This document shows positions 51,991-59,337 of a stretch of DNA of 64,000 nt, in pieces. This DNA is from Muriicola sp041358175. GTDB taxonomy: Bacteria > Bacteroidota > Bacteroidia > Flavobacteriales > Flavobacteriaceae. Position 1 is the stretch's first letter. The number at the start of each line of letters is the position of its first letter. Made by a program: the position numbers and the translations under genes. Where the stretch lies: assembly GCF_041358175.1 (NCBI RefSeq), contig NZ_JBGKBE010000007.1, positions 1-64,000 on the forward strand, in the 5' to 3' direction. The notes beneath the pieces are model-generated. The model saw only the letters and a list, made by a program, of their open reading frames with translations, had not been told where the DNA came from and did no database searches.

Positions 51991-53109
51991 GTGAAATTTA
52001 TTGTTTCAAGTACATATCTTTTAAAACAACTACAGGTATTGGGTGGAGTGATCAATAGCAGCAATACACTGCCCATTCTGGATAATTTTCTCTTTGAATT
52101 AAAAAAGCGAGAGCTAACAGTTTCTGCGTCGGACCTGGAAACTACGATGAGTGCAGTGCTGGAGGTAGAATCGGATAACGAGGGAACCATTGCTGTTCCT
52201 GCCAGGCTGCTACTGGATACTTTAAAGACCTTCCCTGAACAACCCCTGACCTTTGTTGTTGAAGATAATAATACGGTAGAGATCAGTTCCAATTACGGAA
52301 AATACGCTCTGGCTTATGCAGATGGAGCAGAGTTTCCCAAAGCAGTGGAGTTGGGTAGTCCCAGTTCAACTTCGATTATGGGAGATATCCTGGCTACGGC
52401 AATTACCAAAACCATTTTTGCAGCAGGTAATGATGATCTCCGGCCAGTAATGAGCGGGGTTTTCTTCCAGTTTTCTTCGGAACACCTGACTTTTGTGGCC
52501 ACCGATGCTCATAAGCTTGTAAAATACAGGCGGAATGATGTAAAAGCATCTGAAGTTGCCGAGTTTATCATGCCTAAAAAACCCCTGAACCTGCTAAAAG
52601 GCATCCTTTCAGGAAGCGAAGAGCAGGTGAAGGTGGAATACAACGACAGTAATGCTAAATTCAGTTTTGATAATATTGAATTGATCTGCCGACTCATCGA
52701 TGGGAAATACCCCAATTATGAGGCAGTTATCCCAAAAGAAAACCCGAACAAACTCACTATTGCCAGAAACCATTTCCTGAGCTCAGTTCGCAGGGTTTCC
52801 ATTTTCTCTAACAGGACTACGCATCAGATCAGGTTGCGTATCGCCGGGGCCGAACTGAATATTAGCGCAGAGGATATCGACTACAGCAATAAGGCCGAGG
52901 AACGCCTCACCTGCTCTTATCAGGGCGATGACATGCAGATCGGGTTTAATTCCCGCTTCCTGGTGGAAATGCTGGGGAATCTATCCTCAGAGGAAGTAGC
53001 CCTTGAACTAAGCCTCCCTAACAGAGCCGGGATACTTACCCCTGTGGATGGCCTGGATGAAGGGGAAGAGGTCACCATGCTTGTGATGCCGGTGATGTTG
53101 AATAATTGA
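51991..53109 (+). CDS. dnaN: DNA polymerase III beta subunit (sliding clamp)
   Basis: The 372-residue protein starts at a GTG, the first residues being KFIVSSTYLLKQLQVL. The three clamp-type repeats are recognisable from GGVINSSNTLPILDNFLFEL, EFIMPKKPLNLLKGILSGSEE and the C-terminal DYSNKAEERLTCSY ... MLVMPVMLNN. The clamp tethers polymerase III to DNA. dnaA is not nearby, so this is not a classical origin region. It marks the left edge of the accessory region that follows. Confidence 0.95.
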   Translation: MKFIVSSTYLLKQLQVLGGVINSSNTLPILDNFLFELKKRELTVSASDLETTMSAVLEVESDNEGTIAVPARLLLDTLKTFPEQPLTFVVEDNNTVEISSNYGKYALAYADGAEFPKAVELGSPSSTSIMGDILATAITKTIFAAGNDDLRPVMSGVFFQFSSEHLTFVATDAHKLVKYRRNDVKASEVAEFIMPKKPLNLLKGILSGSEEQVKVEYNDSNAKFSFDNIELICRLIDGKYPNYEAVIPKENPNKLTIARNHFLSSVRRVSIFSNRTTHQIRLRIAGAELNISAEDIDYSNKAEERLTCSYQGDDMQIGFNSRFLVEMLGNLSSEEVALELSLPNRAGILTPVDGLDEGEEVTMLVMPVMLNN

Positions 53110-53245
53110 TCCAGAAACTTGGGTGATTAACGGCGGTTTTTAGTTGATATCTTACCTTTCACGTTCAGGAAGATTCTTTCGTCTGAATATTTGGTTGTTA
53201 GTCGATTAAGTCGGTATAACTAAGCAATATTTCTCCTTTTTAACA

Positions 53246-53253
53246 TATTTTTG
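53246..53253 (+). promoter_or_regulatory. Putative -7 box (TATTTTTG) of the first island lipoprotein
   Basis: TATTTTTG matches TAnnTTTG about 105 bases before the ATG at 53359, in a 249-base gap that shows no other strong feature. This would give a leader of about 100 bases. Confidence 0.45.
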
Positions 53254-53358
53254 ATGGTACTGTGAAGATTAAGATCCTTTACTCTGAATTGGGATTCTAA
53301 TAGTTACGAGAACATCTGGAAAAAGAATTACCAACCTAAAAATTAAAACTATAATATT

Positions 53359-54432
53359 ATGAAAAAACTACTCTCTTTTATGTTTATTGCTTCCTTGCTT
53401 TTGGTTTCCTGTGAAGTGGAGCAATTCGATGGACAGGAATTGACATCCGTCGATGGTAAAGCTTCTAAAAAAGGAAACGTTTCTGCATCAAGTTTGACTT
53501 TTGAAATGGATGGGTGCTCTGGTTCGGAACGCGACCTAATCGCTGGCCAGAATATGGTTGTAGGAACCGTATCTGTAGATGAAGTTGGCGAAGATTATGT
53601 AATCACTTACAACATTACTGAAGACGGCTATTGCTTAACTGAAGCCCATGTTGATGTCGCAACACTTCCCGAATATTTTCAAATGACCAAAAGTGGAAAT
53701 CCAAAAATTGGAAACTTCGACTATGTAAATGACGGGGTAGAATGTAATCAGAACTACACGGTTATAGTAGCTAATACCGGACCATGGCTGGCTGTACATG
53801 GAGTGGTGGTATGTGCAACCAATTCTGTGGAGTCTGTTGTGGATAATTTACCAGAAATCGCAGATTTTTGTACCACTGTTCAAGGTCCGAACTCATATTT
53901 AAATATTTCTATTACGGAAGGTCCTCTGGCTGGTGACTTTGAAGCATGGTGCGTCGATAATGATAAGGGTATAGAAATTAATACCTGCTATGATGGTGCA
54001 GATATATATTCAAGCACAGGCAGTTTGCCGGATGGAACTTTTGAATATCCTGAGAATTTTGACAAGGTTAATTATTTGTTGAATCAGTCTATCGTAGGGC
54101 AGCCCTGTACTGCGGGCGGTGTCTTTACCTATGGTGATCTACAGCTGGCAATATGGAAACTGTTAGATGATATTTCAACCGGTAGTATCGCCGGCCTGGG
54201 AGCGTATTCGAACGCCTGTGTCGATGAAATCCTTGCCATGGCAGAAGCCGGTGAAGGTTTTGAGCCAGAGTGCGGGCAGATTTTGGGTATTATTGTGAAC
54301 AAAGCGGGTAATCAACCTCTTATCATACCCTACCCATTAGAATGTTCTCCTTGTGATGAGACGATCTGGGCTGACGGCTGTAGTTTCCCAGGCAGCAATT
54401 GGGCTATGTATTTTGAATATTCTGATAACTAG
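53359..54432 (+). CDS. Surface lipoprotein with putative Cys-Gln thioester-like domain (copy 1)
   Basis: The protein is 357 residues with a lipoprotein signal (lipobox LLVSC, Cys at about 18). A beta-rich N-terminal region (about 45-165) has HVDVATLPEYFQMTKSGNP. The shared domain (about 178-330) carries C198 in EAWCVDND and Q262 in DLQLAIWKLLDD, and ends near QPLIIPYPLECSPCD. The last 25 residues resemble exported Bacteroidetes C-terminal segments (DETIWADG...NWAMYFEY). The Q-x-A-I-W motif and upstream Cys recall thioester domains of Gram-positive adhesins, but the Cys-Gln distance of 64 is shorter than in those. The domain is shared with the 57036-58790 gene. Function unknown; a surface adhesin or sensor is inferred. 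Confidence 0.8.
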   Translation: MKKLLSFMFIASLLLVSCEVEQFDGQELTSVDGKASKKGNVSASSLTFEMDGCSGSERDLIAGQNMVVGTVSVDEVGEDYVITYNITEDGYCLTEAHVDVATLPEYFQMTKSGNPKIGNFDYVNDGVECNQNYTVIVANTGPWLAVHGVVVCATNSVESVVDNLPEIADFCTTVQGPNSYLNISITEGPLAGDFEAWCVDNDKGIEINTCYDGADIYSSTGSLPDGTFEYPENFDKVNYLLNQSIVGQPCTAGGVFTYGDLQLAIWKLLDDISTGSIAGLGAYSNACVDEILAMAEAGEGFEPECGQILGIIVNKAGNQPLIIPYPLECSPCDETIWADGCSFPGSNWAMYFEYSDN

Positions 54433-54456
54433 AAATTAGAATCAAATATTAATATT

Positions 54457-54486
54457 AAAGGGCGAAAATATTTTCGCCCTTTTTAT
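54457..54486 (+). terminator. Terminator of the first island lipoprotein
   Basis: The palindrome AAAGGGCGAAAA / TTTTCGCCCTTT with a 2-base centre is followed by TTTATTTTATT, 24 bases past the stop. It is a strong terminator and can act in both directions. Confidence 0.85.
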
Positions 54487-54541
54487 TTTATTAATTTTAA
54501 CATCGAGCGTAATAATCTCTATCATTTCTCTCCATCAACCA

Positions 54542-55468
54542 ATGTTCACTACCTATAATTTTCACTACACTTATTACGAAAACAGAAATCTCCCTCCATA
54601 TTATGCTCGAAAAACAAGGGATCAGGAAGAGATTGATCAAAGTGAAAAAAAAACCAATACTTCCTCTGTTGGTGTCGTTTTGTTGATTCCGCCATACCTG
54701 AATTACACAAAAAAAGATCTTAAAAAAGGTTACAGCTGTGTAGAACGTTCTTTTTGGATGGGTTTTGCAATTCATTTACCGAATCATGGAGATTCCAATA
54801 TTTTCCTTCGTAAGCAATTGGGCAAAAAACCATATAAGAACCTGAGACAGGACATACAACGTTTGGAAAGAGATTATCAAATAACCTTTAAGACGTATTA
54901 TGGATCAATTGACCTTCCTACATACAATACACTGATGCAAACGTTAAAGGAATACATTCAGGAGCGATTCAAAGGAAGAGCTCATAAGCATAGTGCTCTG
55001 CAAAAGTGGGAGCAATATGAGAAATCTGCTTACCAAATGATTCTGGAAAAAAAGGCTTCTATTTTTGCCCATTTTAATAATGGTGTTCCTATTTGTATTT
55101 CTCTTAACTATCATTACCAAAATATCTTTGTCGCTGCAATTATCTCCTTCAACAAGGATTTCTTTTCTTATAGTCCAGGGAAGCAAATGTTTGTAAAGCA
55201 GATAGAATGGTGTTTTATGAACGATTATCAATTGATAGATTTGGGTTGGGGAAGTTTTGATTATAAGATCAAATTTTCCAATGCTGTATTCAAATATAGG
55301 ACCCATATAGTCTATCCGGAAAATAGTATATTAAAACGCTTTATAAGTTCTTGTTTAGGTCTGTTTCTTTATGTTAAATATTATGCAGTTATGCTAAAAC
55401 AACGGAGATTGAAGAGACCTTCAAAAACCTATGCAGGAAGGTGGATACAATTTTGTATATCATCGTGA
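54542..55468 (+). CDS. GNAT/BioF2-like acyltransferase (copy 1)
   Basis: The protein is 308 residues. The C-terminal half (about 150-285) resembles the FemAB/BioF2-type Acetyltransf_6 domain, with IFAHFNNGVPICISLNYHY (acyl-CoA side), GKQMFVKQIEWCFMNDYQLIDLG and FDYKIKFSNAVFKYRTHIVY. The N-terminal part is less recognisable. Related domains acylate lipids, peptidoglycan peptides or other polymers. It shares the segment 'IEWCF-N-ID-G-FDYK-FSN-THIVY' with the following gene, so the two are paralogues. It stands between two lipoprotein genes in an AT-rich stretch, which suggests acquired DNA. Confidence 0.75.
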   Translation: MFTTYNFHYTYYENRNLPPYYARKTRDQEEIDQSEKKTNTSSVGVVLLIPPYLNYTKKDLKKGYSCVERSFWMGFAIHLPNHGDSNIFLRKQLGKKPYKNLRQDIQRLERDYQITFKTYYGSIDLPTYNTLMQTLKEYIQERFKGRAHKHSALQKWEQYEKSAYQMILEKKASIFAHFNNGVPICISLNYHYQNIFVAAIISFNKDFFSYSPGKQMFVKQIEWCFMNDYQLIDLGWGSFDYKIKFSNAVFKYRTHIVYPENSILKRFISSCLGLFLYVKYYAVMLKQRRLKRPSKTYAGRWIQFCISS

Positions 55469-55541
55469 AAATCCGGATCGAATGCAGTGGTCCTATCCAC
55501 ATTAAAACTAATTTAGTCTTTAAAATTTGTGACTGTCCTAA

Positions 55542-56543
55542 ATGGCTATAGAAAATAACCCATTTAATTGCCCAAAATTTGTTTCAACCTGGAACAAGCA
55601 TTTCAACAATAGCGGTGCAACCTTTACTTTTTCTGAGTTTTCCAATATTACATTTATTAAAATGCGATTTGGTGTTTATGTTAATGTTGGTAAAAGAATA
55701 TCCCAGGGGATGTTTTACGTTTTTCAGCCCTCAGAAGATTTGAGTCTTTTCAAAAACGCAGTCTATCTGATATACGATGTGCCTTCGTACCATAAAACTG
55801 GTTTCATTGAAAATTCTACATTCGGCTTAAAAAAAATCAGACAGTATGACGCCTACGCCATAGAATTGAATCCTTTTAACAGCGCTTCCGATTACTTGAA
55901 TTATCGTTTTCGCTCCAAGAGTAAAAGGAATTTTAAAAAGTCTTTCCTCAAGCTCAAAAATCACTTTGAAATCACCAGTGAAGTTTTAACCGGGAATGAT
56001 GTTGACATAGAGAAATACAATGAAGTTTTAAATTGTTTTCGAGAATTACTTGTAAAACGTTTTGAATCTAAAAAAGAGACATATCACCTGTTAAAACCCC
56101 TCTATTGGGAATATTTGAATGAAGTTATTTTTGAACTTGTCAGAGAAAAAAAAGCAATGATATTCATTCTTTATGCCGATCAGAAACCCGTTTCCATACA
56201 CATCAATTACCTGACACCTGATTCGTTAATACTTGCTTATCCCGTCTTTGATATTGACTACAGTGACTATAAAATTGGTCACTATACCACCTACCTTAGC
56301 CTCGAATGGTGTTTTGCCAACAATATTGATTTTTATGATTTTTCAAAAGGCCATTTCGATTACAAAAAAAGATGGAGTAATCTCTCATATATTTTTGAAT
56401 ACCACATTGTATATAATAAAAAGAGTTTCGTCAGTACTGCACTAGCAAATATGCTTATGGTAGTATTTAAAGTTAAAGAAATTTTTAGGTCCCTTAAATT
56501 AGACACCATCTATCACAAATTTAAATACCGATATCTGAATTAA
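55542..56543 (+). CDS. GNAT/BioF2-like acyltransferase (copy 2)
   Basis: The protein is 333 residues and a paralogue of the preceding gene by its C-terminal pattern: AMIFILYADQKPVSIHINYL, HYTTYLSLEWCFANNIDFYDFSKGHFDYKKRWSNLSYIFEYHIVY (in parts). A basic segment near 120-140 (RSKSKRNFKKSFLKLK) could contact a phosphate-rich substrate. The N-terminal half is again poorly conserved. It starts 73 bases after copy 1. A function in modifying surface molecules, such as the adjacent lipoproteins, is only an inference. Confidence 0.72.
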   Translation: MAIENNPFNCPKFVSTWNKHFNNSGATFTFSEFSNITFIKMRFGVYVNVGKRISQGMFYVFQPSEDLSLFKNAVYLIYDVPSYHKTGFIENSTFGLKKIRQYDAYAIELNPFNSASDYLNYRFRSKSKRNFKKSFLKLKNHFEITSEVLTGNDVDIEKYNEVLNCFRELLVKRFESKKETYHLLKPLYWEYLNEVIFELVREKKAMIFILYADQKPVSIHINYLTPDSLILAYPVFDIDYSDYKIGHYTTYLSLEWCFANNIDFYDFSKGHFDYKKRWSNLSYIFEYHIVYNKKSFVSTALANMLMVVFKVKEIFRSLKLDTIYHKFKYRYLN

Positions 56544-57035
56544 GGAAGAATCTATAATACAAAGTTATCAATCGCTTATTACCATTTAGGTTGTATTTCA
56601 AATGCCTGCTTTAAATTGATATGATTTTATTCGTTTTGAAATCAGGAAATAAATGATCTGGTCAAAAAATAATTAGGTTATTTACCATTCCCCGCCATCA
56701 TTGCATTGTAGATGGTATACATATTCCAATTTGACTAGTCCGATGATTCCCAGAATCCCCCAGACCTAACAGAACTATGGCAGGGATATTCAACCCTGCG
56801 ATTGGCCTGAATGAAGAGAAATAGTCACAACGCTGGTGATGTTGAAGAATTAGAAAAGCCTAGAAAATTCAGAATACAATTATGACTACGAAATTTCCTA
56901 CATAAATGGTTTTTCTTATCCATTTATCAATTATTATTTGCACTTTATCGAATTGACCTAAAGTGTTGGTCTAATGAAAATTAGGAATTCTTATCTTCCC
57001 TTTTAATTATATAACCAACATTTAAATCCCACAGA
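56544..57035. other. 492-base gap with a gene relic and lipoprotein leader
   Basis: The stretch is AT-rich. It holds the DUF4870 relic described at 56682-56795 and the leader of the second lipoprotein gene. I saw no further open frame with coding character, no terminator after the acyltransferase and no exact -7 consensus upstream of the ATG at 57036. Confidence 0.6.
56682..56795 (-). pseudogene. Decayed DUF4870 gene fragment
   Basis: The minus strand encodes NIPAIVLLGLG, then after a one-base insertion in a run of five C residues (56757-56761) continues ILGIIGLV before losing similarity and reaching a stop at 56682-56684. The intact gene at 58865-59227 reads SIPAILLLGLGILGIIGVVILGF in one frame. 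At DNA level the stretch CGATGATTCCCAGAAT...CAGACCTAACAG aligns with the intact copy with few substitutions. The N-terminal half of the gene is not found here. It is a truncated, frameshifted duplicate. Confidence 0.75.
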
Positions 57036-58790
57036 ATGAAAAAGATTTACCTTTTACTAGGAGTAGTCCTATTAATGTTTTCCTGCCAGATAGAAGAACT
57101 AAATAAGGATAGTCAACAATTAGATGGAGTTTTTCATAAAAGCTCGAAAGAATCAGAAAATCCTTCCTGTACTAATTCACTTAATATTATTGAAGCTTCA
57201 CTGCCAGAAACTATTTCTTTCTGTACCACCGGGCAGGGTCCGGATTCTTATTTAAATGTAGATATTGCAGAAGGATTTTTGGCTGGAAGTCATGAAGCAT
57301 GGTGTATAGATGATGATCTTAGCATTGCCGCTACGCGATGTTATGACAATGTTGATGTATTATTAAGCACATCTTCCTTACCAGCAGATGCCTTTGAATA
57401 TCCTGAAAATTTTGATACCGTAAACTGGTTGTTAAATCAAGAGATAGTAGGATCTGAAAGTCCGGTTAGTGCCGAAATTTATACTTATGGAGACCTTCAA
57501 TTTGCAATTTGGAAATTGGTAGATGATCTCCGTGATCCGTCAGAGGCTTGTGCCGATTGCGGATTAGGGGAATGGAGTGCTGTTAGGGCCAATGAATTAG
57601 TTGACCTGGCCCTGGCCAATGGAGATGGATTTATTCCCGGATGCAATGAATTTGTTGGTATTATATTGCGCCCCACAGATATTCAGCCCTTGATTATTCC
57701 ATTTTTAATAGAAGGGGAAGAATGCTCTCCCTGTGATGGAAAGGTGACTGAATTAACCTTGAAATACAATGGTGACCAAACAGATGCCCATATTGTTGTC
57801 ACACAAAAAAAGGATGATGTAATTGTTTTCGATGGAGTAGTTCAACCGGGGCAGGAGTTTTCCTTTGTTGGTGTCGACAAGAAGAACACCCTGGGAACAG
57901 AAATTACCATAGAAGTTAATGGTGAAGTAAATACTAAGATTCACACCAGTTGCTCCCAGCCCATTGGGCCTGGGCTCACCTTTGGTGATTTTCTTGTGGT
58001 AGCAGGTGCGAGCCGAAATGGAGGCGCCCTATGTCCGTTAGATCCTCCTCCAGGAGGTGGCGATGATTGCGGTGATTGTGATGGTAAGGTTACCAGATTG
58101 GATTTGCAAAATGATGGGCCAGGTGCACAAATCCTGGTCACCGATAAAAAAGGAAAAACTGAGATCTTCAATGCCTATGTTGAAGCCGGCGCATCCTTTA
58201 CCCTAAGTGGATTTGACAAAAAAGGTACCCTGGGAACTGAAATCATAATTTATACTGACGGTTCTAAAAACACCAAGATCCACACAAGCTGCTCACAACC
58301 CATTGGTCCCGGACTATCCTTTGGAGACTTCACGGTAGTTGGAGGTGCCAGCAGAAATGGTGGTGAATTGTGTCCGTTGGATCCTTCAGATAATGATGAC
58401 AGTGATGATGATGATGACGATGATGATGATGATGATGACGACGATGACGATGACGATGATGACGATGACGATGAAGATTGCGAATGTGATGGGAAAGTGG
58501 ACTATTTAAAGTTCCAGTATAGTGGTAGTATCGATGATGTAATCAAAGTAAAGACTAAAAAAGAAGGTAATGTCTTTAACGGGAATGTTTCTGCAGACGG
58601 AACGTTTGAAATTTATGGTAACGATAAAAAAGGAACGCTCGGTACAGAAATCACCATTTACTTGAATGGAGAGAAGATTACGGATATCCATACAAGTTGT
58701 TCACAACCGATAGGGCCCGGATTGGTCATTGGCAACTTTGAGATTCTTGAAGGGACCAGTAGAAATGGTGGAGACCTTTGTCCTTTATAA
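57036..58790 (+). CDS. Surface lipoprotein with thioester-like domain, three repeats and Asp tract (copy 2)
   Basis: The protein is 584 residues with a lipoprotein signal (lipobox VLLMFSC). The first domain (about 60-230) is shared with the 53359-54432 product: C90 in HEAWCIDDD and Q155 in DLQFAIWKLVDD, 65 residues apart, flanked by FEYPENFD and QPLIIPF. Three repeats follow at about 234-336, 349-447 and 485-584, each with DKKGTLGTEI or DKKNTLGTEI, HTSCSQPIGPGL and a closing SRNGG-LCPL. A Gly/Pro linker separates repeats 1 and 2. Before repeat 3 is a tract of 23 Asp. I recall the HTSCSQPIGPGL repeat from marine bacteria and haloarchaea as a domain of unknown function. Likely an extended surface protein, possibly Ca2+-binding at the Asp tract. 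Confidence 0.82.
   Translation: MKKIYLLLGVVLLMFSCQIEELNKDSQQLDGVFHKSSKESENPSCTNSLNIIEASLPETISFCTTGQGPDSYLNVDIAEGFLAGSHEAWCIDDDLSIAATRCYDNVDVLLSTSSLPADAFEYPENFDTVNWLLNQEIVGSESPVSAEIYTYGDLQFAIWKLVDDLRDPSEACADCGLGEWSAVRANELVDLALANGDGFIPGCNEFVGIILRPTDIQPLIIPFLIEGEECSPCDGKVTELTLKYNGDQTDAHIVVTQKKDDVIVFDGVVQPGQEFSFVGVDKKNTLGTEITIEVNGEVNTKIHTSCSQPIGPGLTFGDFLVVAGASRNGGALCPLDPPPGGGDDCGDCDGKVTRLDLQNDGPGAQILVTDKKGKTEIFNAYVEAGASFTLSGFDKKGTLGTEIIIYTDGSKNTKIHTSCSQPIGPGLSFGDFTVVGGASRNGGELCPLDPSDNDDSDDDDDDDDDDDDDDDDDDDDDDDEDCECDGKVDYLKFQYSGSIDDVIKVKTKKEGNVFNGNVSADGTFEIYGNDKKGTLGTEITIYLNGEKITDIHTSCSQPIGPGLVIGNFEILEGTSRNGGDLCPL
57735..58787 (+). repeat. Three tandem copies of a DGKV...CPL domain repeat
   Basis: Copies begin at DGKV at 57735, 58080 and 58488 and end near 58044, 58385 and 58787. 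Each encodes the same order: DGKV, a beta-rich core, DKKxTLGTEI, HTSCSQPIGPGL and SRNGGxLCPL. Copies 1 and 2 are the more alike at DNA level (for example around GATCCTCC/GGATCCTTC at the joins); copy 3 has diverged. Confidence 0.85.
58404..58472 (+). repeat. GAY codon run encoding 23 Asp
   Basis: A 69-base run of GAT and GAC codons, in mixed order, encodes 23 consecutive Asp. The mixed codons mean it is not a pure trinucleotide microsatellite. It lies between repeats 2 and 3 of the second lipoprotein. Confidence 0.9.
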
Positions 58791-58810
58791 TTCTAAACAG
58801 GCTTAAAATA

Positions 58811-58838
58811 AAATAGGCATCCAATTGGATGCCTATTT
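58811..58838. terminator. Bidirectional terminator after the second lipoprotein
   Basis: The arms AAAATAGGCATCC / GGATGCCTATTTT with centre AATT lie 20 bases past the lipoprotein stop and 27 bases past the convergent DUF4870 stop. T-runs follow on the plus strand and A-runs precede, so it may serve both genes. Confidence 0.8.
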
Positions 58839-58864
58839 TGTTTTTACAAAAGAGTTTACTAACT

Positions 58865-59227
58865 CTAGTTTATAAAACCTATCGTCATAAAATAACTGGG
58901 TTCCTCCCCATTGCCTGCTCGTACTGCATTTACTATAGGCATAACAAACCCCAGAATGACTACTCCTATGATTCCCAGAATTCCAAGACCTAATAGCAGA
59001 ATGGCGGGGATACTCAGGATAAAATATAGGATTAAACTCAGTTGAAAATTCAGTATGGCTTTCCCGTGTATATCCATACCCTCTACCTTATCCTTTGACG
59101 TTAACCATATGATCAGTGGGGCTATGAGTCCGCCAAAACCAATGATATATGATAAAAGTTGCGTTAAATGTGTGATTACAAGCAATTGCCTGTCTTCCCT
59201 AAGTGCTGATTGATTGATGACTTCCAT
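58865..59227 (-). CDS. DUF4870 membrane protein
   Basis: The protein is 120 residues with about three hydrophobic stretches (about 25-50, 62-90, 95-110). The sequence SYIIGFGGLIAPLIIWLTSKD is typical of the DUF4870/Tic20-like family. Some members have proposed import or stress roles; none is proven here. A decayed copy lies upstream at 56682-56795, so the gene or its ancestor was duplicated together with neighbouring DNA. It converges on the second lipoprotein gene. Confidence 0.85.
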   Translation of the reverse strand: MEVINQSALREDRQLLVITHLTQLLSYIIGFGGLIAPLIIWLTSKDKVEGMDIHGKAILNFQLSLILYFILSIPAILLLGLGILGIIGVVILGFVMPIVNAVRAGNGEEPSYFMTIGFIN

Positions 59228-59315
59228 GATTTCTTCTTTTGATTGTACTTTATAGGACGTAAATTTTTTGTAATTGTTACAAGTTTTGCTCTGAGTCCTC
59301 CAAAATCCTTTTCCT

Positions 59316-59323
59316 TATTTTTG
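59316..59323 (+). promoter_or_regulatory. -7 box (TATTTTTG) of mnmE
   Basis: TATTTTTG matches TAnnTTTG 14 bases before the mnmE ATG, so the leader would be only a few bases. A TTTTG lies further upstream but at a spacing of about 27. Confidence 0.55.
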
Positions 59324-59337
59324 CATCAAAATTATCC

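Noticed and set aside
49124..53109. dnaN as a marker of the replication origin.
   Set aside because: No dnaA, no DnaA-box cluster and no AT-rich origin region are seen; dnaN is separate from dnaA in many Bacteroidetes.
58404..58472. Asp tract as a slippage-prone phase-variable microsatellite.
   Set aside because: The GAT/GAC order is irregular, and changes in units of three bases would not break the frame.
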